This document shows positions 1 through 7,213 of a DNA stretch of 11,437 nucleotides, in pieces. The first letter of the stretch is position 1. Each line of letters opens with the position of its first letter. Source of the stretch: Piscirickettsiaceae bacterium (GTDB lineage Bacteria; Pseudomonadota; Gammaproteobacteria; Nitrosococcales; Methylophagaceae); the NCBI GenBank assembly GCA_030627065.1, contig DAOUSV010000039.1, positions 1-11,437 on the forward strand, in the 5' to 3' direction. Made by a program: the position numbers and the translations under genes. Below the pieces are notes generated by a model. That model saw nothing but the letters and a program-made list of their open reading frames with translations. It did no database searches and was not told the DNA's origin.

Positions 1-1
1 C

Positions 2-436
2 ATCTAATATCAACTCACCATTGCTCTCAAACATCTCATATCCAGATGTGAACACATATCTCGCAATCCACTCCACACGATCATCGTACGGAACACCTTC
101 TTGACTCAGTTGTACATGACGTCTGATTGAATAATATGTGGATCGTTTCATTGTTTTCTGTATGATATCCGTTGTCTGTGCAGTCTTTGCTTTGAGCTTT
201 GCATCGAATGCATCACTCTCCCTGAAGTGCCCCACCTGTCCCATTAACAACCGCACACCATAGTAATGGAGCATATCAAGCTCTGTAATGTGCTTTCTCA
301 GTCGCTTTCTCTTTGTCCGATCACCTTTCACACCACCCAATGCAACACCGCTTACCCGCTGCCTCACTGTCGGGCGTGTATCATGCTGCGCCTGATTGAG
401 CTTGTCAATTTGAAGATTGGTCTGATGCACTACCAT
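2..436 (-). CDS. Unrecognised basic protein, N-terminal part, runs off left edge
   Basis: On the minus strand a frame starting with ATG at 436-434 stays open for 145 codons to the window edge, so its C-terminus is not seen. An in-frame TAG lies directly upstream of that ATG, so translation cannot start earlier. I do not recognise the protein. It begins MVVHQTNLQIDKLNQ, has a very basic stretch near residues 40-48 (many Lys/Arg), and later a Tyr/Arg-rich part (KRSTYYSIRRHV). No signal peptide or membrane segment is visible. Codon use differs from the rest of the window: Arg is often AGA, AGG, CGA or CGG and Lys mostly AAG, whereas neighbours favour CGT/CGC and AAA. This fits recently acquired DNA, perhaps part of a mobile element inserted into the adjacent phosphorylase gene. 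No Shine-Dalgarno-like sequence precedes the ATG, so the true start may have been lost at the junction. Confidence 0.45.
   Translation of the reverse strand, partial: MVVHQTNLQIDKLNQAQHDTRPTVRQRVSGVALGGVKGDRTKRKRLRKHITELDMLHYYGVRLLMGQVGHFRESDAFDAKLKAKTAQTTDIIQKTMKRSTYYSIRRHVQLSQEGVPYDDRVEWIARYVFTSGYEMFESNGELILD
425..436. other. Probable recombination or insertion junction
   Basis: The phosphorylase frame is open upstream of its first ATG back to a TGA at 397-399. The residues just before the ATG, PSNDLL (from 433), fit the family's 'YGxPS' region, but residues further upstream do not resemble it. Family-like sequence therefore begins near 430-433, and what lies to the left is the unrelated minus-strand frame. 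The other end of the inserted DNA is outside the window, so target-site duplications cannot be checked. Confidence 0.45.
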
Positions 437-450
437 CTAACGATTTATTA

Positions 451-1077
451 ATGGGGAAAATCGCTGGGCAACAAGTGATATTTTTACCGCGACATGGCCT
501 GAACCATACTATTCCGCCACATAAAATAAACTATCGAGCTAATCTCTGGGCTTTGCAGCAACAAGGTGTTGAACAGATTATTGCTGTTGCGGCTGTGGGT
601 GGTATTCGTGCGGATTTAGCACCTGGTGTACTCGCTATACCGGATCAAATTATTGATTACACTTACGGTCGTGAGCAAAGCTTTTTTAGCGATGATTTTA
701 GCGTGGATAATCATATTGATTTTAGTTATCCCTATGATTCGGCGTTGCGTGAAAAGCTCATGGAAGCCGCGAAGCAACAGCAGATTGATATTGTTGATGG
801 TGGCACCTATGGTGCAACGCAAGGTCCACGATTAGAAACTGCGGCAGAAATACAGCGAATGGCCCAAGATGGCTGCGCAATGGTTGGTATGACGGGAATG
901 CCGGAAGCATGTTTGGCAAGGGAGTTAAATATTGCCTATGTCAGCTGTGCCTTAATGGTGAACTGGGGTGCTGGAATTGGTGATGGCATCATTACCATGG
1001 CTCAGATTGAGCAAACCCTTGCGGCAGGTATGGATGATGTTAAGGCTATTTTAAAAGAAATTATTCAGCAACAGTAG
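451..1077 (+). CDS. S-methyl-5'-thioinosine / MTA phosphorylase family protein, 5'-truncated
   Basis: PNP/MTAP family 2 phosphorylase, which would split a methylthio-nucleoside with phosphate into base and methylthioribose-1-phosphate (purine and methionine salvage, cytosol). Visible motifs: RHG at residues 14-16, NYRANLWAL from 27, VGMTGMPEA at 145-153. N171 in MVNWGAG is Asn where human MTAP has Asp; Asn at this place suits 6-oxopurines, so a methylthioinosine phosphorylase of the Pseudomonas PA3004 type is the best guess. The family is about 245 residues long; from this ATG only 208 remain. The missing start should hold the phosphate-binding IGGTGL motif and part of the YGxPS region. No Shine-Dalgarno sequence precedes the ATG and there is no family-like sequence upstream of about 433. 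The enzyme is probably inactive, a remnant of a disrupted gene. The 3' end is intact and overlaps csiV tail-to-tail by 17 bp. Confidence 0.8.
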   Translation: MGKIAGQQVIFLPRHGLNHTIPPHKINYRANLWALQQQGVEQIIAVAAVGGIRADLAPGVLAIPDQIIDYTYGREQSFFSDDFSVDNHIDFSYPYDSALREKLMEAAKQQQIDIVDGGTYGATQGPRLETAAEIQRMAQDGCAMVGMTGMPEACLARELNIAYVSCALMVNWGAGIGDGIITMAQIEQTLAAGMDDVKAILKEIIQQQ

Positions 1078-1723
1078 GTATGGCTTCTATTGGTAGTGAA
1101 TACGTTTCTAGTGATTCACTGGATTGTACTACGGCAGGAGTTTCAATGGGTGTCAGCTTAAGTAATGCGCCTAATTTAGGATGGTCAAAGAAATAAAGTT
1201 TCTTACTGCGGATACGGCGTGACTCATTCAAATGTGGGTTACGGGGCATATCAATATCAACACCATCAGGCGATATATCAGACCAGCTATTCACTTTTGC
1301 GGTATTTTCGACTAGCCATAAATCAATAGCTGCATGTAAGTAGGTCGATTTATAAAGACGCATTTTTCCTTGAATCATATCATTGTCAGAATGAATATCA
1401 ACATACTCGGCACTGCGCTTTCTCATTATAGGTTGCTGCCATGCCGAGTGATAATGCACTTGATAACGTGCTGAACGATTTAGGCGTTCAACACTATTGA
1501 TAAGCGTTTCATTTTCAGTAGGTTGAATGTGTTTTGATATTGACTGGGGCGTTAATGATGCCAATTCAATTTCAGGCATTTGAGGCCATTGCTCATCTGT
1601 TACTATATCAAGTTGTTCAAATACAATAAGTTCAACGTGATACCACTGCGCGGCATAGCTATTAATATTGAAAGCCAATAATGAAACGGCAATAAAAAAT
1701 TGTGTTAAAGAGAATTTTTTCAT
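1061..1723 (-). CDS. csiV: CsiV-type peptidoglycan-binding periplasmic protein
   Basis: A 220-residue exported protein. Residues 1-25 form a signal peptide (KK, a hydrophobic core, then SYAA) with likely cleavage after A24 or A25. The mature part opens with WYHVELIVFEQ, the typical start of the CsiV family, and later has the family-like segments YHSAWQQP, GKMRLYKSTYLHAAIDLWL and a C-terminal RRIRSKKLYFFDHPKLGALLKLTP. In Vibrio cholerae CsiV binds peptidoglycan and acts with LpoA to activate the synthase PBP1A; the same role here is inferred from family membership. The frame extends to a TTG at 1759, but the ATG at 1723 sits exactly before the signal peptide and is preferred. The ribosome site is weak. 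The 3' end overlaps the phosphorylase gene by 17 bp with no terminator between. Its 5' side faces qmcA across a 109-bp spacer. Confidence 0.8.
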   Translation of the reverse strand: MKKFSLTQFFIAVSLLAFNINSYAAQWYHVELIVFEQLDIVTDEQWPQMPEIELASLTPQSISKHIQPTENETLINSVERLNRSARYQVHYHSAWQQPIMRKRSAEYVDIHSDNDMIQGKMRLYKSTYLHAAIDLWLVENTAKVNSWSDISPDGVDIDMPRNPHLNESRRIRSKKLYFFDHPKLGALLKLTPIETPAVVQSSESLETYSLPIEAIPTVAE

Positions 1724-1743
1724 AGCCGTATTGTCCGACTTAG

Positions 1744-1772
1744 TTAACAAAATGTCCAAGATTTATCATAAT
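1744..1772 (+). promoter_or_regulatory. Candidate sigma70 promoter for qmcA-nfeD-roxA
   Basis: TTAACA at 1744-1749 (5/6 to the -35 consensus) and CATAAT at 1767-1772 (5/6 to the -10) are separated by 17 bp. Transcription would start near 1779, giving a leader of about 54 nt before the qmcA ATG. The region is AT-rich, so a chance match is possible, but spacing and both boxes are good and this is the only gene-free space before the three-gene plus-strand group. Confidence 0.45.
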
Positions 1773-1832
1773 TTTATTTCTTAACTGTTATTATCAGTAC
1801 ACATTATTTTTACATTTTTTAGGAGAAAACTA

Positions 1833-2750
1833 ATGGAAGGTTTTTCAATATTTGTACTATTTTTCTTAGCACTTGCCATCATCATTATATTTATGGGGGT
1901 GAAATCAGTACAGCAAGGGCGAGAGTTTACGGTTGAACGTTTTGGTCGATATACCAAAACATTGCGACCAGGTTTAAATTTGATTGTACCGATGGTTGAT
2001 ACTATTGGTGCCAGAATTAATATGATGGAACAGGTGTTAGACGTGCAATCGCAAGAAATTATCACTAAAGATAATGCAATGGTGCGCGTTGATGGTGTGG
2101 TGTTCTTTCAGATAGTTGATGCAGCGAAAGCCGCTTATGAAGTGAACAACCTAAATAATGCAATTTTGAATTTAACCCAAACTAATATTCGTACCGTAAT
2201 GGGCTCGATGGATTTAGATGAATTATTATCAAAACGTGATGAAATTAATGCCCGCTTATTAGGTGTGGTTGATGATGCTACAACACCTTGGGGCGTGAAA
2301 GTAACACGTATTGAGATTAAAGATATTGCACCGCCTGCTGATTTGGTTGAAGCGATGGGCCGACAAATGAAGGCAGAACGTGAAAAACGTGCCAATATTT
2401 TAGAAGCGGAAGGTTTACGCCAATCTGAAATCCTAAAAGCTGAAGGTGAAAAAGCCGCCGTTATGCTAGATGCAGAAGGTCGACGTGAAGCTGCATTTCG
2501 TGATGCTGAAGCGCGCGAACGATTGGCTGAAGCTGAGGCTAAAGCGACATCGATGGTATCAGAAGCTATTGCTAAGGGTGATATACAGGCGATTAATTAT
2601 TTCGTGGCTCAAAAATACATTGAATCACTTAAAGATGTTGCCTCTGCAGAAAATAGCAAAGTAATCTTTATGCCGCTTGAAGCGAGCAGTGTTATCGGTT
2701 CATTAGGTGGTATTGCCGAGCTTGCTAAAGATACCTTTAAGAAAGGATAG
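1833..2750 (+). CDS. qmcA: SPFH/stomatin-like membrane protein QmcA
   Basis: An inner-membrane SPFH (band 7) protein of 305 residues, the same length as E. coli QmcA. Residues 4-22 are a hydrophobic membrane anchor. The SPFH domain follows (about 25-185) with ERFGRY at 35-40, RPGLNLIVP at 45-53 and TKDNAMVRVDG at 78-88. A long charged coiled coil runs from about 175 to 245 with repeated ILEAEG/ILKAEG/MLDAEG units, and then a hydrophobic C-terminal part. SPFH proteins form large ring or cage oligomers; QmcA in E. coli is linked to FtsH quality control and membrane microdomains. The ribosome site AGGAGA at 1821-1826 lies 6 bp before the ATG, so the start is firm. nfeD begins 5 bp after the stop, the usual SPFH-NfeD pairing (ybbK-ybbJ in E. 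coli). Confidence 0.93.
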   Translation: MEGFSIFVLFFLALAIIIIFMGVKSVQQGREFTVERFGRYTKTLRPGLNLIVPMVDTIGARINMMEQVLDVQSQEIITKDNAMVRVDGVVFFQIVDAAKAAYEVNNLNNAILNLTQTNIRTVMGSMDLDELLSKRDEINARLLGVVDDATTPWGVKVTRIEIKDIAPPADLVEAMGRQMKAEREKRANILEAEGLRQSEILKAEGEKAAVMLDAEGRREAAFRDAEARERLAEAEAKATSMVSEAIAKGDIQAINYFVAQKYIESLKDVASAENSKVIFMPLEASSVIGSLGGIAELAKDTFKKG

Positions 2751-2755
2751 TAATT

Positions 2756-3199
2756 ATGGAACTATTTGTAGCTGACTTTTGGCATTGGTGGATGCTTGCC
2801 ATTGTATTGGTCATCATCGAGATCTTAGCACCAACATTTTTTGCATTGTGGATGGCTGTGGCCGCCGCTATTACAGGCGTTATTTTATATCTAATACCAG
2901 AAATGACATGGGAATATCAGGTGTTCCTATTTGCCATTTTATCTGTAGTGAGTATTGTGGTTTGGCGACAGTATTACAGCAAGAATCCGATAGCGACAGA
3001 TGAACCATTACTCAATCGCCGAGGCGAACAATATGTTGGACGAGTCATTACCTTGCATGAAGCTATTGTTGATGGCCAAGGTAAGGTTAAAGTCGATGAT
3101 TCAACATGGAAAATTGAAGGCGAAGATTGCCCTGCAGGCACTAAAATAAAAATTGTGAGTATTAATAATGTCGTGTTTCAAGTTGAAGCAGTTAATTAA
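2756..3199 (+). CDS. NfeD-family membrane protein (YbbJ-like)
   Basis: A short NfeD protein of 147 residues. Three hydrophobic segments, at about 10-27, 29-48 and 52-72, are followed by a soluble OB-fold domain (about 85-145) containing GEQYVGRVITL and a VDDSTWKIEG strand-turn typical of the family (usually V.(D/G)G..W.). NfeD proteins partner with SPFH proteins; the OB domain is thought to help assemble or tether the SPFH oligomer. The ribosome site AAGGA lies inside the last codons of qmcA (about 2743-2747) and the ATG is 5 bp after its stop, so the two are probably co-translated. This is the short form without the ClpP-like protease domain. Confidence 0.9.
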   Translation: MELFVADFWHWWMLAIVLVIIEILAPTFFALWMAVAAAITGVILYLIPEMTWEYQVFLFAILSVVSIVVWRQYYSKNPIATDEPLLNRRGEQYVGRVITLHEAIVDGQGKVKVDDSTWKIEGEDCPAGTKIKIVSINNVVFQVEAVN

Positions 3200-3201
3200 A
3201 A

Positions 3202-4383
3202 GTGGCTGAGTTTTTTAACACTGGATTAAGTCAGCAGGAATTCTTAGATCAATATTGGCAAAAGAAGCCATTACTTATTCGCCAAGCATTTACTAATTTT
3301 AAATCTCCGATTAGTCCTGATGATTTAGCGGGATTAGCTTGCGAAGCGGAGATAGAATCTCGTTTGATAGAAGAAAAAAGTCAAGACGGTGCATGGCAAG
3401 TGACCAATGGCCCTTTGTCTGAAAAAAACTTTGCCGACTTACCTGAAACTAATTGGACAATGTTAGTTCAGGATGTCGATAAACATCTACCTGAAATACA
3501 ATATTTACTTGATCCTTTTCGTTTTATTCCTGACTGGCGACGTGATGATTTAATGATCAGTTATGCGCCTGAACATGGCACTGTCGGTCCGCATACTGAT
3601 GGTTATGATGTGTTCTTATTGCAAGCCATGGGAACACGCCGTTGGCAGATAGGTAATAAGCCACTGCATAATGGGGAGTTAATTTCAGGCCTCGATTTAC
3701 AAATATTAGCTGAGTTTAACTATGATCAAGAATGGGAATTAGAAGCCGGTGATATGCTGTATCTTCCGCCTGATTTTGCACATCATGGTGTTGCCCTTAA
3801 TGATGGTATGACATTTTCATTTGGTTTTAGAGCACCATCTCGCGTTGATTTGTTAGATGCTGTTATTAACTCAATGCTTGAGAATGAGCTAGGAAAACAG
3901 CGTTATAGTGATGCTAATTTAACCGTGGCTAAGCATAAAAGTGAAATTGATAGTCAGGCGGTGAATAGGTTAAAAGAATTATTACATAATGCGATTGATG
4001 AAGCCGATCCTATCTTGACACAAGCACTTGGTAAATTCGTTACAGATACTAAATCAAGCTTGGCAAGTATTGCCTCAGAAAGTATGAGTGATGAAGTTAG
4101 TATTGATGAATTAGAACAACAATTTGCCGAAGGCAGGATCTTAGAACGGAGTCTTTATCACCGTTTTGCATGGAGTAAAAACGAAGAGCAGGGGCAGCTA
4201 TTCATGGCCGGCGAGGCGTATTGTATTGATATTAATAGCATCAATAACTTGCCGTTACTCGCCGAGAATAATGAAATAACAAAGAGTGATTGGCAACAAC
4301 TTAAAACAGATCCACAATCAGCAGAGTTATTATGTCAACTCATTGCCGAAGGTGGCTGGTATTGGCAGGAAGTCTCAGAATAG
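3202..4383 (+). CDS. roxA: RoxA/YcfD-type ribosomal protein arginine hydroxylase (JmjC/cupin oxygenase)
   Basis: An Fe(II)/2-oxoglutarate oxygenase. E. coli YcfD (RoxA) hydroxylates an arginine of ribosomal protein uL16; that substrate is assumed here by homology. The N-terminal part has WQKKPLLIR (19-27) and SPDDLAGLACEAEIESRL (38-55). The JmjC core has DDLMISY (115-121) and the metal triad H131, D133 (GPHTDGYD) and H194 (PPDFAHHG), followed by FGFRAPSR. The C-terminal winged-helix part closes with GGWYWQE. Length is 393 residues against 373 in E. coli. The start is GTG, 2 bp after the nfeD stop with no clear ribosome site, which suggests translational coupling; no better in-frame start exists before the conserved WQKKP. 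It converges with the zinc-ribbon gene, leaving only 2 bp between stops. Confidence 0.92.
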   Translation: MAEFFNTGLSQQEFLDQYWQKKPLLIRQAFTNFKSPISPDDLAGLACEAEIESRLIEEKSQDGAWQVTNGPLSEKNFADLPETNWTMLVQDVDKHLPEIQYLLDPFRFIPDWRRDDLMISYAPEHGTVGPHTDGYDVFLLQAMGTRRWQIGNKPLHNGELISGLDLQILAEFNYDQEWELEAGDMLYLPPDFAHHGVALNDGMTFSFGFRAPSRVDLLDAVINSMLENELGKQRYSDANLTVAKHKSEIDSQAVNRLKELLHNAIDEADPILTQALGKFVTDTKSSLASIASESMSDEVSIDELEQQFAEGRILERSLYHRFAWSKNEEQGQLFMAGEAYCIDINSINNLPLLAENNEITKSDWQQLKTDPQSAELLCQLIAEGGWYWQEVSE

Positions 4384-4385
4384 AG

Positions 4386-4901
4386 CTACTTTCTACGAGT
4401 CCGTACAAATAGTGTTTTGTGACATTTAGGACACGGTGGAATACGACCCGTTTTCTTGAAATGCATTAATGTGTCACAACTTTGGCAAGCCAGTGTGCCA
4501 ATACTGGTGATTTCACCCGTATGATATTCTTGTGACTGTTTTGCTTGAACTGCTAATTGCGCAAGTTCTAACCGTGATTTATCAGCAACTTTAGAGAATA
4601 CCTCAAGAATACGTTCTTCAACTAATTCTAAATCAAAGTGCAACCATGTTGAAAGCTCCTTGCCGGAGTACTCAAGATAGTTGGCTGCATCGTGAAGATC
4701 TCTGAGAATATAATCTGCAAGTTTATCTGCTTCTTCTTTGGATACTTCTTTTAATTCAATGGCTTGATTTTTAGCCTTTTCAATATTTTTCTGCAGAATA
4801 GGTAGTGCTTCTTGCTCTGCTTTATCAAGTAGATTTTCAATACGGCCCATCATTTTGTCGTAGGCGGCAACGAGTTTTTGCTCAAGTTCTTGTTCGTTCA
4901 T
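4386..4901 (-). CDS. YbeL-type zinc-ribbon protein (DUF1451)
   Basis: A 171-residue protein resembling E. coli YbeL. Residues 1-125 are charged and helical, probably coiled coil. A C-terminal zinc ribbon follows HTGE (127-130) with C139-x2-C142 and C157-x2-C160. No enzymatic motif is seen and the function of the family is not established. The start is the ATG at 4901: a clear AAGGAG lies 7 bp upstream, and the sequence matches the family from MNEQEL on. The frame could be read 58 codons further upstream, but that would run through dsbB and has no family resemblance. Divergent from dsbB across 68 bp; convergent with roxA. Confidence 0.85.
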   Translation of the reverse strand: MNEQELEQKLVAAYDKMMGRIENLLDKAEQEALPILQKNIEKAKNQAIELKEVSKEEADKLADYILRDLHDAANYLEYSGKELSTWLHFDLELVEERILEVFSKVADKSRLELAQLAVQAKQSQEYHTGEITSIGTLACQSCDTLMHFKKTGRIPPCPKCHKTLFVRTRRK

Positions 4902-4969
4902 ATCATTACTCCTTTTAACCTGTAGGTGTTTACTGTAAGTTAGCACAGAATTATGAGTAGGAGAAAAGA

Positions 4970-5503
4970 ATGTTATCGTCACGCGGTTTATTTTTGATTG
5001 GATTTTTAATGTGCGCCTCAATGCTATCTGTGGCGGCATACTTCCAAATAGTGGATCATTTAGAGCCATGTCCACTATGCATACTACAGCGCGTCTTTAC
5101 TTTGTTTGTGGGTGTTGTCATGTTGCTGGCGGTATTGCATAACCCAAAAGGATGGGGAATGCGCTTCTATGGCCTTCTTGCAGGGACTGTGGCATTAATT
5201 GGAGCAAGTATTTCAGCGCGTCATGTCTGGTTGCAAAACTTACCATCAGATCAAGTACCGAGTTGTGGCCCAGGATTAAACTTTATGTTGGATAACTTTC
5301 CACTAAGTGACGCCATCAATATGGTGATGCGTGGTTCAGGAGAGTGTGCTGAAGTGTTGTGGACTTTGATGGGATTAAGCATACCTGCGTGGACATTGGT
5401 CGCATTTGTTTTGCTGATGCTGTTGTCGTGGAGTCAGGTATTTAGAGCTAATGTACGCTCAACCTCGAGAAATCAAGGTGAGCATATTAGCGATAGTTTT
5501 TAG
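4970..5503 (+). CDS. dsbB: Disulfide bond formation protein DsbB
   Basis: An inner-membrane quinone reductase that reoxidises periplasmic DsbA and passes electrons to ubiquinone or menaquinone. It has 177 residues (E. coli 176) and four membrane helices, at about 6-25, 39-56, 66-84 and 135-155. The first periplasmic loop carries the C34-x2-C37 pair (CPLC) followed by R41, the Arg that helps quinone binding in E. coli. The second loop carries C99 and C126, the pair that exchanges with DsbA. All four catalytic cysteines are present. The ribosome site AGGAG (4959-4963) fixes the ATG. Its last 4 bp overlap the end of infA on the other strand. No dsbA is in the window. Confidence 0.95.
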   Translation: MLSSRGLFLIGFLMCASMLSVAAYFQIVDHLEPCPLCILQRVFTLFVGVVMLLAVLHNPKGWGMRFYGLLAGTVALIGASISARHVWLQNLPSDQVPSCGPGLNFMLDNFPLSDAINMVMRGSGECAEVLWTLMGLSIPAWTLVAFVLLMLLSWSQVFRANVRSTSRNQGEHISDSF

Positions 5504-5718
5504 CGTGCGCGGTAAGTAATGCGCCCTTTGCTTAAATCGTAAGGTGTTAACTGAACGGTGACAGTATCACCTGTTAAAATACGGATGTAGTTTTTACGCA
5601 TTTTTCCAGAAATATGAGCCGTAACAACGTGGCCATTTTCTAATTCAACGCGGAATGTCGTGTTAGGCATGGTATCAATAACAGTGCCTTCGAATTCAAT
5701 ATGTTCTTCTTTTGCCAT
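5500..5718 (-). CDS. infA: Translation initiation factor IF-1
   Basis: A 72-residue S1/OB-fold protein that binds the ribosomal A site during initiation. It is nearly identical to E. coli IF-1 through the core NGHVVTAHISGKMRKNYIRI, LTGD and the ending YDLSKGRI. Length is exactly that of the family, and the start MAKEEHIEFEGTV is canonical. The upstream ribosome site is weak, with only AAGA-like bases. It lies 56 bp downstream of bpt in the same direction; aat next to infA is also known from E. coli. The stop overlaps the dsbB stop region by 4 bp, so no intrinsic terminator separates the two convergent genes. Confidence 0.98.
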   Translation of the reverse strand: MAKEEHIEFEGTVIDTMPNTTFRVELENGHVVTAHISGKMRKNYIRILTGDTVTVQLTPYDLSKGRITYRAR

Positions 5719-5774
5719 AAATCTTAATCAGTCAATTTCAAAGTTAAACGCGTATTTTGCAGGAAAACTGTTGA

Positions 5775-6494
5775 TTATTCAATGTTTTTCATTGTTTCTA
5801 GTAATTGCCATTGCTGGTCTCTATAGCCTTCAAGTGCTGAAAAACTTTGTTTATAGGACATTTTTTGAGACTCTTTTATCCAATAACCGAGATAAAGCCA
5901 AGATAAACCGTGGGCTTGTGCGTGTTCTATTTGTTGCAAAATAGCGTAAGTACCTAAACTTTGTTTGCTTAATTCTGGATCGAAGAAAGTATAAAAAGCG
6001 GACAGACCATCATCAACATGATCGGTAACTGCGACAGCAACAAGCTTAGATTGATCACGAAACTCGATAAAACTCGTTGTACTCCAGTCACTGGTTAAAA
6101 AGTCTTTATAGCGTTGTTCTGTTGGGTCATCCATACCACCACCAAGGTGTCTTGATGATAAATATCGACAATAGAGTTCATAGTGTTCAGCATTAAATTC
6201 AGCCGGACCAAGTGTCATGGTGAGGTGTTGATTACGTTGCAAACAGCGACGTTGACTACGACTACTCGTAAAGTCAGCAATATTAATACGAACAGGCACA
6301 CATGCTTGGCAATTTTGACAATAGGGGCGGTAAGCATGATCGCCACTACGTCGAAAGCCATGTTGAATTAAGTGACTATAGAGTGAGTCACTCATTGTCA
6401 TATTAGGATCGGGATAAATATTTTGTGCCTGTTGTTCGCTCAGATACGAACAGTCATGCGGCTTATCTTGATAAAATTTAAGAGTAGTACTCAT
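5775..6494 (-). CDS. bpt: Aspartate/glutamate leucyltransferase Bpt (ATE family)
   Basis: Transfers leucine from Leu-tRNA onto proteins with N-terminal Asp or Glu, marking them for ClpS/ClpAP degradation (bacterial N-degron pathway). It has 239 residues. The N-terminal ATE domain carries C15 and the cluster C59-x2-C62-x2-C65 (YCQNCQAC), then RRC and the conserved SSRHLGGGMDDPTE. The GNAT-like C-terminal half shows AFYTFFDPE, LGTYAI and a YLGYWI segment followed by KMSYK and ALEGY. The ATG at 6494 is chosen because it overlaps the aat stop as ATGA, a usual coupling arrangement; the frame continues to a GTG at 6527 inside aat, with no family resemblance. Aat, which acts on N-terminal Arg/Lys, is directly upstream, so both N-degron transferases are made together. 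Confidence 0.95.
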   Translation of the reverse strand: MSTTLKFYQDKPHDCSYLSEQQAQNIYPDPNMTMSDSLYSHLIQHGFRRSGDHAYRPYCQNCQACVPVRINIADFTSSRSQRRCLQRNQHLTMTLGPAEFNAEHYELYCRYLSSRHLGGGMDDPTEQRYKDFLTSDWSTTSFIEFRDQSKLVAVAVTDHVDDGLSAFYTFFDPELSKQSLGTYAILQQIEHAQAHGLSWLYLGYWIKESQKMSYKQSFSALEGYRDQQWQLLETMKNIE

Positions 6495-7213
6495 GTGATT
6501 AATGGTAAGTCCGAGTCGAGTTGCCACTGTTTATTTTGGTGAGAAAAGTGAGTTTCATTATCAATATAAGAAATAAAATCATTTCTGTCGATTTCTTTCG
6601 CACCTAAGCTCGCAAGATGATTAGAATGAATTTGGCAGTCAATAATCGGTATGTTCCAACGTTGTAATTGTTGGCAGAGTGCAACAAGTGCTATTTTAGA
6701 GCTATCTTGTTGCAAACTGAACATGGATTCGCCAAAGAAGACATTACCAAGAGAGATGCCATATAAACCACCAACTAACTTACCTTGTTGCCAGCATTCG
6801 ATGCTATGAGCAATACCTTGTTGGTGAAGTTCGGTATATGCCGTGATCATATTAGGGTGGATCCAAGTGTGATCGTCAGAAGTATTGTCTTGGTCTGAGC
6901 GTGGTGAGGCACATGCTGTCATTACGTCATTAAAAGACTGATCCATCGTCACCGTTAAGTCTGTAGTTCGAATCGATTTTTTTAAACTGCGAGATATTTT
7001 AATGTCATGGGTTAATAACACCATCCGTGGGTCGGGACTCCACCATAAGATAGGATTATTTTTGTTAAACCATGGAAAGATACCGCGTTGGTACGCTTTC
7101 ATTAGACGACTAGCAGACAAATCGCCACCTGCGGCTAATAAACCATCCTCTAATGCGTGTTGAATAGGGGGGAAATCACCATCTGCAGATTCATCTAACC
7201 AAGTCGGAGCCAC
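6491..7213 (-). CDS. aat: Leucyl/phenylalanyl-tRNA-protein transferase Aat
   Basis: Adds Leu or Phe from aminoacyl-tRNA to proteins with N-terminal Arg or Lys, making them substrates of ClpS/ClpAP. It has 240 residues (E. coli 234). Motifs in order: GLLAAGGDL, YQRGIFPWF, WWSPDPRMVL, HTWI, AHSIECW, LVGGLYGISLGNVFFGES, MFS, SK.AL, IDCQ and LASLGAKEI, all family hallmarks. The start is uncertain: no ATG is available and an in-frame TAA (stop of the HDOD gene) sits directly before TTG (7216-7214) and GTG (7213-7211). GTG is chosen because a weak AAGA then has 7-bp spacing; TTG would add one residue. Translation probably depends on ribosomes ending the HDOD gene. The stop overlaps bpt as ATGA. Confidence 0.94.
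   Translation of the reverse strand: MAPTWLDESADGDFPPIQHALEDGLLAAGGDLSASRLMKAYQRGIFPWFNKNNPILWWSPDPRMVLLTHDIKISRSLKKSIRTTDLTVTMDQSFNDVMTACASPRSDQDNTSDDHTWIHPNMITAYTELHQQGIAHSIECWQQGKLVGGLYGISLGNVFFGESMFSLQQDSSKIALVALCQQLQRWNIPIIDCQIHSNHLASLGAKEIDRNDFISYIDNETHFSHQNKQWQLDSDLPLIT

Noticed and set aside
266..451. 61-residue plus-strand reading frame near the left edge
   Set aside because: No ribosome site, Cys/His/Leu-rich composition, and it lies opposite the longer minus-strand frame; a shadow.
1724..1759. TTG start for csiV 12 codons upstream
   Set aside because: The ATG at 1723 directly precedes a normal signal peptide; the extension would place acidic residues ahead of it.
1781..2065. 94-residue minus-strand frame over the start of qmcA
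   Set aside because: Antisense to strongly conserved SPFH coding sequence; no ribosome site or recognisable motif.
4929..4957. Possible promoter for dsbB (TTTACT, 17 bp, TATGAG)
   Set aside because: Only 4/6 matches in each box, and the transcript would begin at or just after the ribosome site; not convincing.
4902..5075. N-terminal extension of the zinc-ribbon protein
   Set aside because: It would overlap dsbB antisense and shows no family resemblance; the ATG at 4901 has a clear AAGGAG.
5660..5944. 94-residue plus-strand frame over infA and bpt ends
   Set aside because: Composition of a shadow frame, no ribosome site, antisense to two well-supported genes.
6495..6527. GTG start for bpt 11 codons upstream
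   Set aside because: The extension lies within aat and is not family-like; the ATGA overlap start fits better.
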